DNA of 64,000 nt from Takifugu bimaculatus (taxonomy: Eukaryota > Chordata > Actinopteri > Tetraodontiformes > Tetraodontidae). A program made the position numbers and the translations under genes. Below, piece by piece: positions 1 to 10,200 of this stretch; position 1 is the stretch's first letter, and each line of letters starts with the position of its first letter. The stretch is taken from contig CP034977.1 in the NCBI GenBank assembly GCA_004026145.2, positions 7,392,239 through 7,456,238 of the forward strand, given 5' to 3'. A model generated the notes under the pieces. That model was not told the DNA's origin. It searched no databases and saw only the letters and a program-made list of their open reading frames with translations.

Positions 1-498
1 CAAAACCTGTCCCAGCAGCCTCACGGGGTGACTGCTCGATGGTTTACCTGAGGGCAAGAACAGTTGATCATGAAGGAACATGAGGCTGGGAAACACGGAA
101 GCCTAAAGCACGTTTAAAACCGGAGATCCCGGAAAGCAAACAGGAGAAGATAATGTTAACAATGACATGGTCCGTCACAGGATGGGGCTGGATTCATGTA
201 TACTGATGATTCACGTGACAAAAAACAAGGAACTGGAGACAAAACGTGCACTGGAGCATTAAGCATGTCCATTTTAATATTGAAGGGTAAAAGCTTGCAA
301 CTCCCACTGAAGCTTTAAAAGATTATTTGCAAAGTAGAGTCATTTTTGCTGGAACCCACAGTTTCAAAGGATCGTTGGGGTTAAGGTTGTAAGGTTGAGG
401 TTAGGATAAAGGTCAGGGAGTTAGTTAGGATGGTTAGGGTGTGAGATCGGTGAAGCAGCATGTCTAGAACAGTCCCCACAAAGATAGGGATGTGAGGA

Positions 499-500
<2 letters not shown>

Positions 501-531
<31 letters not shown>
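501..531. repeat. (GT)n microsatellite
   Basis: About fifteen uninterrupted TG dinucleotides, in mmp28 intronic sequence. Confidence 0.95.
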
Positions 532-533
<2 letters not shown>

Positions 534-1369
534 AGTTGAGCATCTCTGCAGTCGTGTCATTTCAGATTCTTTTCCACATTTGCCAGTTTTATGTGGCCTG
601 AGCAGCTGCCTGCTGCAGGTAAATCACCGCAGGGCAGAATCACCTGACGCTAAATTACAGACAATAGCCATCTCTCATCTCGCTGTTAATTGAGCCACCC
701 AGTGGAAAAGGTGGGTGGCATCCAGGGGAAACGCTGACGGATACGACGATGAGAGGAGAGTATCTGCCGAGAGCGAGCCGATGGAGCTCCTGGGATATTA
801 AACAGGGAAGTTTACCGCCTGCCCCAGAGCTTCTGTTGAGCTCAGCTTCATGTCACGACGGATTTCTGTCAGAGGCAGCGATGCTGCAGACATGCTAACA
901 TTCCTGCAGTGTTGTGTCTTCACTTGCAGCTCCATATCGGTAAGGGAACGCCACTCGCTGCTTTGGGTGCGACCATTCAGACAAGCGCTCTCGTGCAATT
1001 GTCGCCACCAGACGCGTGTGGAAACCTGTTTGTTACATGCCAGGAGAGACGCCACGGTAAACACGGTCATGGGTGTTTGACCATGTTTGCCAACAGGGAA
1101 CGCAAAAGTCGGCTGTTGTTTGTCGACGTCTAGCAGAGAGGGACTGTTGAAGGAGCCCGGAAGTTGTTTCACTCATCCGAGAGGATTACTCTTGACTTGG
1201 AGGAAGGAGAACCTTCCTGGAACACCAAATTCAATCATTCACACGCTATAAAATGTGGCGCAACATACGTTCAACACAGAACTGCATTTAATACTGTTCA
1301 TAACAATGCTTGACTGTCCAGGCTGAGCAGATGAGGGTTGAAACATTGGTTTTAAGGTTGAGCTTAGGG

Positions 1370-1858
1370 CAGGCATGGGCAAACTAAGGCCCGGGGGCCA
1401 CACGCGGCCCGTTAAACGTTTTAATCCGGCCCGCCAAACTTGAAAAATTAAATGAATAAACCTTGTTAATGTTAAATTTTCACTGCAATTCTGGTGTTTT
1501 CCCACTAGAAAAAAGACAGTCAGGAGGAGAGTGATGGTGATATCCTGAAGGATAACAGAACTTTCAGTGCTTTAAAATAGAAATGGTTATTAATTTTTTT
1601 TAAAAAGGCACATTTTATTCATTTGATTTTAAGTGTTTTAAGACTCATTCCAAAGTCATATATTTTGTTGTAATGCTTCTCTTCATTTTCATTTGAAATT
1701 AAAGCACATGTTTTCTCCATATCCCAAGATGTGTATTTTTTCTCCAATGAGGTGAGGTTACCAAAGCACTCCATCCATCCATCTGCTCCTGGTCCGGCCC
1801 CTTTGTCAAATGTTAGAACCCATTGTGGCCCACGAATCAAAATGTTTGCCCACCCCTG
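1370..1858. mobile_element. hAT-type non-autonomous element, copy 1 (489 bp)
   Basis: Ends are near inverted repeats: left CAGGCATGGGCAAACT, right end read on the minus strand CAGGGGTGGGCAAACA. It is flanked by an exact 8-bp target duplication GCTTAGGG (1362-1369 and 1859-1866), the hallmark length for hAT transposons. It has no transposase frame, so it depended on an autonomous relative. It lies in the mmp28 intron, 111 bp from the exon-5 donor. A sister copy is at 8593-9054. Confidence 0.92.
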
Positions 1859-1969
1859 GCTTAGGGTCTAGATTAGGGTTGGGCACTTGGTTGTGATGGT
1901 AAGGAGCTGGGCAATGTATTATATTGATGAAAGTCCTCACAAAGATAGAAGTACAAGTGTGTATCTTAC

Positions 1970-4900
1970 CGTAGAGGCTGTTGAACTGCAACGATGTCGT
2001 CCCAGCTGGGCACGAGGCTGCGGCCCAGCTTCCTGTAGTAGGGGGACATGAGAGCGTGGCGGACGGGGGAGTGCTCCAGTCCCAGGGTGTGGCCGATCTC
2101 ATGAGCCGCCACCATGAACAAGTTGTGGCCCTTGTATCCGTTGAGGGTCCACCTCTCTGCGCGGTCAAAGTGGGCCTCGCCTCGCCGAGGCAGGAAGGCG
2201 TGAGCCAGGGTTCCTCCTGAGGTTCAGGAGAGGCGAATGATGAATGACCACTCAATCAATCAGTCTCTCTATAGCTCACCTCATCTATCCTTAATCATAT
2301 CCTTAATCCTTAATTGGACAAATAAGTTCAGTGTTTTTTCCTATTTTACTAAAATGTTTCCTATGTTTGACCTGAGCTCCATGAGGTCACCTGACAAGGT
2401 TTTAAAGGCCAGATCAATGCCACACAGAGTTCTAGTAGCAGACACGTCTCATCACCAAGTGTTCAGTGGCTCAGGCCTTTATGGCTAAATAGCTGCATGT
2501 TTGGTCCAAGAAACACAGATAATGGAGAGATAAACCAGCGGACATCTGTGCTTAGGTCCAAATTTGAGATTTCTGGTTCCACCTTCCGTGTCTTTGTGCG
2601 AAGGAGAAAAGGTGAAGAGTTGGTCTCTACATGCTGGTTCCACCTTGAGGCATGGAGGAGGTGTGATGGTGAGGGGGTGCTTTCCCCACGCACACGGAAC
2701 CAGCACGAGAACCACAGCAGGACAATGACCCTAAACCCCCCTCCAGGGGTCACCGGACCTTAACCCTATTGAGATGGTTTGGGAGGAGATGGACCGCAGA
2801 GAAAAGGCAAAGGGGCCCAAAAGTGCCCAGCATCTCCTTCAAGATGGTTGGAAAACCATTTCAGGTGACCACCTCATGAAGCTCATCCAGAGATGGCCAA
2901 CAGTGTCCAAAGCTGTCATTTTATTTTGAAGAATGTAAAACATGTTGTCCGGTTTTTTTTACACTTTTTGTTTGCTTCCTAAATTCCCATTTGTTCATTA
3001 TTTCGATGCCTTCAGAGAGAATCTACAATGTAAAATAGAGGAACCCGTCCCAGCAGTGGCGTAACTGGGCGCGAACACGGTTTATACTCCAACCTGGACC
3101 GTCAAAGGCGTTCCCCGTCCCGTCGTTGTGGTCCCCCTCGTAAAAAGCCAGCCGGATGTCTGCAGGACCTTCGCTGGCCTCGCGGAACACCAGGTTGGAC
3201 ACGTTGCTCCACAGCTGAAAGGCCGCGTGCACCACCAGCCGCACAGAGCTCAGCGGCAGGTGGCGGGGCCAGTTTATAATCTGGTAGGTCAGGTGACGCT
3301 TGTACCACTTCCTGTCTGGGGGAACATGGATGCAGAGCGTTGAGTAACTCATTCAGCTTCAGCCGTGTAAAAAATTGGAGGTTCAGAGAAACTACAGCCA
3401 AGAATGTGGAAGCTTAACGGCACCCTGAGGAAAAGGAGCATATCTGGATATCTGCAGCGATTAAGTGTGTGGAGTTTGTGGGACGGAATCTTTGGCTCCA
3501 GCTTGCACCAGCACACAGAAGCTTTAGTGTTTCTCACCTGCTGGCACAAATGAGGTTTAAAATGTTTAAATGAGGCAACACAAATTCACCATTCAGGTCA
3601 CAACAAGTACAAATAAAGAAGCATCCACATGCTGCTAGCTCATGGGAAATAGGTGGTCCCTAATTTAAGGTTTTTCATGTTAAAAAGCACAACTTGCTTA
3701 AAATCCTGGACTCTTTTATTCCTCACACAGGTGAGGTTTATCCATTTCTATATCCATATAACAGCACAACGTTCTTTCCAAAACAGACTGAGCCGTCTCT
3801 GAGGACCACAGAGGATCTAGGAAGTCGGATACACAAACATTCCCCGACTTCCCATATGGAAACAATTACCCTGACGCCTTCTATAGCTGCAGACTGGGCT
3901 GGGTGAGTTGATCAGATACGTAAGGAAGTGCTTGAGATGGTCTGATAAGCGCTGCCGGCACAGAGGTGATATTAACTTTGGGTCGTCTGGCACATGTGCA
4001 ACTGTCACTGCGTATTTCTGAACGTTTTAAAAGGGTTTATGTTTATAGTTTAATATGCAACCGTGGCGGCATGTCCCCGTAAATCCTTCCAAAACAATAT
4101 TCGAGGCAGGATTCATGGTAAGCGTGGCGCTGGCGCCACTACAGGCAAACCAAATTACACTAAAAGCATTTGTAATTCTAAAGTTTTAGTGACCAAACAG
4201 GCGCATCAAAGGGCACATTGAGTCTATCGCACGTTAACTTATTATCAAGTTGAGGTTTCTTAATAATTAAGAGTTAAAACATCAGAAAATATCACTGTTC
4301 TACTTCCTGGAAGTAAAGTTTATCCAAGGTGTGTTTGAATATTTCAGATCAGCTGACCTCAGGATGGACACCCCCCCAAATATTGCTCTGCTTCGGGACT
4401 ATAATCATGACCTTTTACACCCAGAACATGCTGGAATCTGCCAAAACAATCCCTCATTTACCCGGTTTAATCAGTCAGGCACCAGCCCGCCACAGGTGAA
4501 TGAATCCAGCGGGAGCCAACCTGTCAAGTACCGACACGTGGAGACGGCAGGAAATATCAGCCGCTTCTGCATTCCCTTGATATTAGCCAACCTCCTCAGA
4601 GGCGGGAAGGAATGCAGAGGATCCGCACGTCATCAGGAAGATCCCGAGAGGGCCGGAACACGTGGAGACATGGAGAAGACCCAGATGTGGAGGTTTAAAC
4701 CCTCCAGTGCTTTAACAATCAGTTTGCTGTGGGGTTGTAGTGCGACTGGTCGGTGGAAAAGTTCTTCAGGAAACGGTCTCACAATACCTTGGGCCGCCGA
4801 ACGGGCCTTACGGCGCTGTCGGGTAAAGGTGGCCTTTACCCTCTGGGCCCAGTTCTTCTGGCTGCCCTCGTCTGAGACCCCGCAGCGAGGCTCCGACATC

Positions 4901-6611
4901 TGCCTCAGGGTGGCGCTGTCCAGTCGGCCTGTGACGGGGAGTCTAGAGATCCTCTGGAAGTCGCTGCAGAGGGATCGAGTGTCGAGCATCAGCCTTCTAG
5001 GAACTGATGAGTTAATACGAAAGACGGTTCTATGGGGATCTCCTCAGCCTGAAACGGGTCAACTGGACTGCCTGCTGGGTGACCTTTCACCTCTCAGCCA
5101 AGAGGCTTCATCAGTTTGTTACTCATGTCATTTTTTTCTCTGCACTGGAAGAGAACTGGGAGGATGAAAGTGCCACCAGGACATCCACCAACTGAGGCGC
5201 CATTAATGAGAAGATGAGCGGCTGCATCCCATCATAGGCGCCACTCATACTGGTCTCAGTGACGAGGCATCGAGCTCAATTCAAGGGAAAGCCTCCGGTT
5301 TTATCTTGTGCGTTAACTGGTTCCTGAGAGACCAACATGCCTAAAATCAGGAAAGCTGAGATAAAGCCGCCATTTATGGTCTTACTGGCTGCATCATTAC
5401 ACCATTACAGAGCAGCCTGAGGAGGCTCCAAACATCAGGTTATTATAGCAGCAGCTCTCTTTGTCTGCCAACTGGGGAAGTATTTAAAAGGCTAATTCAA
5501 ACAATGCAAAGATGACGCTACGATGTGATTAGGGGGTTGAGAAATAGTTCCCTAAAAACTAAAGTTGGGTAGGATTTAATATTTAATATGGAAACATCCA
5601 TACACATGGATTTATTATCAATTGCTGCTGGATGTCTTGGGTTCTTTAAGACCTACCTGATAGCTGAGTGAATCTCGTCTGCATTGTGGACGTGTGTGTC
5701 GTGGTGCAGGTAGCCGTATTTCTCTAGGAAGGTCTGGAATTGTCACAACAGTGATGCTTCAGCAAAAAACTACAGTAAAAACTAAAACCCACACGCAGAC
5801 GCTAGTGCAATTTTGGATTATGCGTGTTGATATTAAAACAGTGAGTGTGTGTGTGTAACTATGTTCCAGATGGGCAGGAAAATCATTTTGCCAAAAAAGA
5901 GATGCTTCTATTTAAACATGCCAGAAGGCGTTTCTGTCTGTAACAGCGATGTTATGGAAACACAATTAATTATATAGCAGCTCAGCTCATAAATGCCAAC
6001 ATAGAACACATTTGGATGACGCCATGCTGGCGAGAATCATTTTATTTTGAAAACAGGCAGTTCAGTAGAGAAATTTCATTCTTTGGTTGGTTACTATTGT
6101 CACAATTAAGCTTTTTAAAATATTTTTTTCCATTTTTGAACATACAGTATGTATGAGTAGTAATGCATGGTTAGGTAACATGGTAGGTTTCTTCATTCTC
6201 AAAGCTCCTTGGCTTTGATCTTGGGTAATGAGCTTTGGAAGATCAAAGGTCAAAGTCCCCCTTGAATCCAGAATGACCCAAATTGAATGAGATCATTCAC
6301 TGCTCATAAACACTGCCTGAAAATCTGATTAAAATGTCAATTTTGTCATTTTGCAAACAGTCGCATAATTTAAAAGGAATAATCAGTCAAAAATAAACAT
6401 TTTCTTGGTAAAAGTCAGCCAGTTCTCCTATAAATACCTTCTGTAAATATATAAACTTGAGAAAATTGGGACTGCATTTCTCTTGCACTCGCAATAAAGA
6501 TGGTTAAATAACAAATCCTTTACGTACCTGCGGCTCCAGTTGGAGCGGAGATCCGGTGGTCGTCCCGGTGGAGACGAGGATGCTTACCATTAGGGCAAAA
6601 GTGGTGCTCAT
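1970..6611 (-). CDS. mmp28: Matrix metalloproteinase-28 (epilysin), 5' part; rest beyond left edge
   Basis: Secreted zinc endopeptidase. Coding exons (minus): 6528-6611, 5657-5733, 4788-4963, 3094-3315, 1970-2216, all with AG/GT borders. The start at 6611 opens a short hydrophobic signal peptide (MSTTFALMVSILVS). Exon 2 carries LEKYGYL of the prodomain. Exon 3 has the cysteine switch PRCGVSD and a basic furin-type site (RQRR). Exon 4 matches epilysin closely (AAFQLWSNVS, GPADIRL, GDHNDGTGNAFDGPG). Exon 5 holds the zinc site HEIGHTLGLEH and a Met-turn in ALMSPYY. I find no hemopexin exon in bases 1-1969, so those exons must lie off the edge. Neighbouring taf15 is also the mammalian neighbour, which supports MMP28 over other furin-activated MMPs. 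Oddity: exon 5 has one extra base just before the conserved SLYG end, so the frame is off by one there. Confidence 0.93.
2490..2935 (+). mobile_element. Decayed Tc1-like transposase fragment
   Basis: Broken plus-strand reading frames resemble the C-terminal half of a Tc1/mariner transposase. An upstream block reads KFEISGSTFRVFVRRRKGEE. Then come DNDPK and, after frame changes and deletions, DLNPIEMVWEEMDRRE. The fragment ends with a tract rich in W, K and I and a TGA at about 2925. The terminal inverted repeats and the N-terminal DNA-binding half are not recognisable. It sits in the mmp28 intron between exons 4 and 5 and is inactive. Confidence 0.85.
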
Positions 6612-7295
6612 ACCTGGCCTCGAGCCAGACCAGTCCGGAGGCTGGTAGCTCATCCCAGCAAAATTATCCCCACACCGCTCTCATGATGCATTCATGTGCA
6701 CCCCGTACAACTCCATTACGCTCTGCTCTAGACGTTGGGAGCATGCGGCTGCTTGTAAACATCATCACTGCCTGTGAGGAATAATGGAGCTTATCCAAAC
6801 ACCAGTAGCCCCCCCCCAGCACCGCCCCCTTCTCTCTCCACACCCAGCAGAACTGGGCAGCTTCTCGTACTGTAGTTACATCAGCCGCAAACATGGACTT
6901 TAAACCAACACCGAAGAGAAGACATGAGTTTTTAATAAGTGTGGAAAAACAAGTAAAACGCTTTATTCCTCTCATACAAAACAATGGTTATAGACTACCC
7001 CACCAGACAGATCCAACTACCCTCTGAGAAAATTAAAAAGATATACAAAGAAATAAAACAAAACACACTACATTTCAAAAAAACAACCATTTAACCACGC
7101 GACAGCCCCTTAAGTCCCATACAGCAGTGTGAATTCATTCTTGTTTCACTCCAAAACTGTTTGATGCACTTGCTAAAGAAGGGCACCGCTCAGAATGCCT
7201 CGTCTGGGGTCTTCCTGGCTCTCTAGACTAACCCCCCCCCTTCCCCCCTGTACGGTGACATCCAGGGCTAGAATGGTTTTCACCTGCGGGACATT
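6612..7295 (-). other. taf15 3' UTR and short mmp28 promoter interval
   Basis: The taf15 stop is at 7296 and its poly(A) signal (AATAAA on the minus strand) at 6962-6967. This leaves roughly 330 bp between taf15 transcript cleavage and the mmp28 start codon at 6611. The mmp28 promoter and 5' UTR must fit in or overlap this interval. No TATA box is convincing. Short C-runs occur near 6812 and 7230. Confidence 0.7.
6962..6967 (-). terminator. taf15 poly(A) signal
   Basis: AATAAA on the minus strand, about 330 nt past the stop codon. It is a well-placed canonical hexamer. Confidence 0.7.
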
Positions 7296-10200
7296 TCAGT
7301 ATGGCCGTTCTCTTCTGTTATCTCTGCGGTCACCTCTGCAGAGAGAGAGAGAGAGAGGGAAATAAAGGTGTGTGGGGCAGTTTTCAAAGACCAGAGGGCA
7401 TTTCTACGACCACGCAACTGTAAAGATGCCAGATGCCTTAAAACAAAGAGAGCTCGTTCTTCTGTTATTGGTTATAACAGTGAAGTGACATTTAGTCAAA
7501 GTCGGTAGAGAAACTAGATCCTCTCACAGCATGTGAATAGGCCCGTAGATGTAGTGAAATAAAAAAAAACTACCTTATTAAACAATAATTGGCTTCATAA
7601 TGATTGAAAAGGAAAATTATTTCAACCTAATTGTCAAAACCGGCACATGTCGTTGATTCGCTGGTCGATGGCGCCCTCTGGTGGTTACAGAAAGACATCA
7701 ATCCAGTAAAGACCCACCTTCCTCCCATTTTGTAGCCTCCTCCAAATCCACCACGGTCTCCTCCGCGGAAGCCGCCCCCACGGCCTCGGAAGCCGCCGCC
7801 TCTATCCCCACCGTAGCCTCCCCGGCCTCCGCGATCTGCAAACACCGACGTCAGCGAGTCGTACCTTCTCGACTACCTTTTAACTATCAATTAAGGCCGT
7901 CACTCACCTCCAGATCCAAATCCTGCATCCCCTGGTTTGGGGGCACCGCATTTATTACACTCATGTCGCCGCGCAAAGTTGATGTTTCCACAAGAACTGC
8001 ACGAGAAATCGAGAATTTTGTATGAATAGCGACAAACTCCTGCGGACCTGGTGGCTAAAACCCAACGACGGACCTGTTGGGGCACGGCCAGTCTCCCCCC
8101 TTCATGTCAAAGCTCGGTCCGCCTCCTCCGCCTCCGCCCCCGCGGCCTCTGAAGCCTGACAATATTAAAAAGCACAATTCAGCCACGCAAACGTGTCAAA
8201 AGATGGCGTCCTGCTGCTGGATTCTTCTGATGGCGCACCTCCTCGGCCCCCTCTCCCCCCGCCGCCGCCTCCTCCTCCTCTCTGCGTGAACTCGGCTCTG
8301 CGGGTGGCGAAGGACACCTTGATGGATTTGCCTTTGAACTCCTTGCCTGAAACGGATGGGAAGAGAAGCCGTTCAAGGCGCGAAGAAGCTGCGAAAAGGC
8401 GAAGTTAGAGGATCAGAGGCGGCTCTACCGTCGAACCAATCGATGGCCGCTTTGGCAGAAGGGGGGTCGTCAAACTGACACCGTCGCTTCTCCCTTCGGC
8501 TGCCCGGTGGCTTTGTCAGAGTACAGGTTGATCATTGGAAGGCCGGTCTTCTTGTTAACCTAAGAACGAAAGTCAGATTTATTGATCTAATGCAGGCATG
8601 GGCAAACTACGGCCCGGGGGCCACACGCGGCCCGTTAAACGTTTTAATCCGGCCCGTCAAACTTGAAAAATTAAATGAATAAACCTTGTTAATGTTATAT
8701 TTTCACTGCAATTCTGGTGTTTTCCCACTAGAAAAAAGACAGTCAGGAGGAGAGTGATGGTGATATCCTGAAGGATAACAGAACTTTCAGTGCTTTAAAA
8801 TAGAAATGGTTATTAATTTTTTTTAAAAAGGCACATTTTATTCATTTGATTTTAAGTGTTTTAAGACTTATTCCAAAGTCAGATATTTTGTTGTAATGCT
8901 TCTCTTCATTTTCATTTGAAATTAAAGCACATTTTTTCTCCAATGAGGTGAGGTTACCAAAGCACTCCATCCATCCATCTGCTCCTGGTGCGGCCCCTTT
9001 GTCAAATGTTAGAACCCATTGTGGCCCACGAATCAAAATGTTTGCCCACCCCTGATCTAATGCATCGTGATATGACCACCAAAATTAAACTAAAACTTAA
9101 TCTGAGGTCAAAGAAATAAGACTCAAGCAGGACAGTCTGTGGCTTCTGCTGGATGACTGGTTCTGTAACGTTCAACATGAGTGGTAATAACAACAGTAAT
9201 AATTATTAACGATACCTTGATGATGCCGATTTGTTTGAAGTAGTCACCGACTTCCTGTAAGGTGACATCTTCTGCTAGACCCTGGACAAAGATGGTGTTG
9301 TTGTCAGAGTTGTCCGACTCGTCGCCTGTGAAGACACAGATGGACACCGAGCCTCAAATGACACGTTTGGGACCACCGGGAGGACCTTTGGGTTCCCGTG
9401 ACCGGCGTGGGCTCTTACCCAGTTCGTCCCGTGAGCCGTAGTCTCGAGAGCCTGTAAAACAGGGGAGAGGATGAAAGACAACACTTGAGCCAGAGGAATC
9501 GGTCACTTTTCTATCTTAAACAATGTTTTAATCCTCATCCCTAGCAATGCATATTAATAACAAAAAACTTATTGTTTACAGCTCTGGTGGATGTTTTCAC
9601 ACCGGTGTACCACAGACCAACACCTTACAACATTATTTCCAGGCTTTTGGAACTTTACACCAAAGATAAAAGCATCCAGATGTTGGGATGTTTTAGAAAG
9701 ATCTCCTCCTCCATCCTGGGATCGCCTCATATTTACAATCAGCCCTCGTGTTCATGCAAAATACCATTATTTTACAACCCATGCTCCATGTTCTCTACCA
9801 TATCTGAAGTCATCTGAGAATTCCCGCTAAGAATAATAGGTGGAGTCACTTGGGGATCTGGACTTGGCTTCACTGACAAAATGCCCCTCTTGTTAAATCA
9901 AGTTTTGTCTTCTCCATATGACAGTTCTGATGTTCATCACTTACCACCATAATTTTTGTAGCCACCACGGTCACCACCTCTGCAGAGGAAAAATTGGAGA
10001 TATGATGGCTTTTCCTTTGTCCCAACTGAGAGCTCAAAGCTCCCCTACATCCCCATCATCAGTGTGCACTCCTGGGTGTACAACTATGGTGGAAATGTCT
10101 CACACGAGGAATGAATTAGTCTTTGTTGTTAGAGATCAATGAACAGATGATTCGGCAGGTCTGACTGGAGAATTGGCAGATGAGTGAAGGCATTTATTTA

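Larger units (their letters stand above)
1..1969. other. mmp28 intron sequence running off the left edge
   Basis: About 2 kb downstream (in gene direction) of the last visible mmp28 exon. It contains a GT microsatellite and one hAT-type element, listed separately. I saw no hemopexin-repeat coding sequence on the minus strand and no other gene; the open frames here match no family I know. Confidence 0.6.

Noticed and set aside
4331..5167. 278-codon plus-strand open frame
   Set aside because: It is antisense to the mmp28 propeptide exon (4788-4963), has no family resemblance and no splice or start support. The minus strand carries the real gene.
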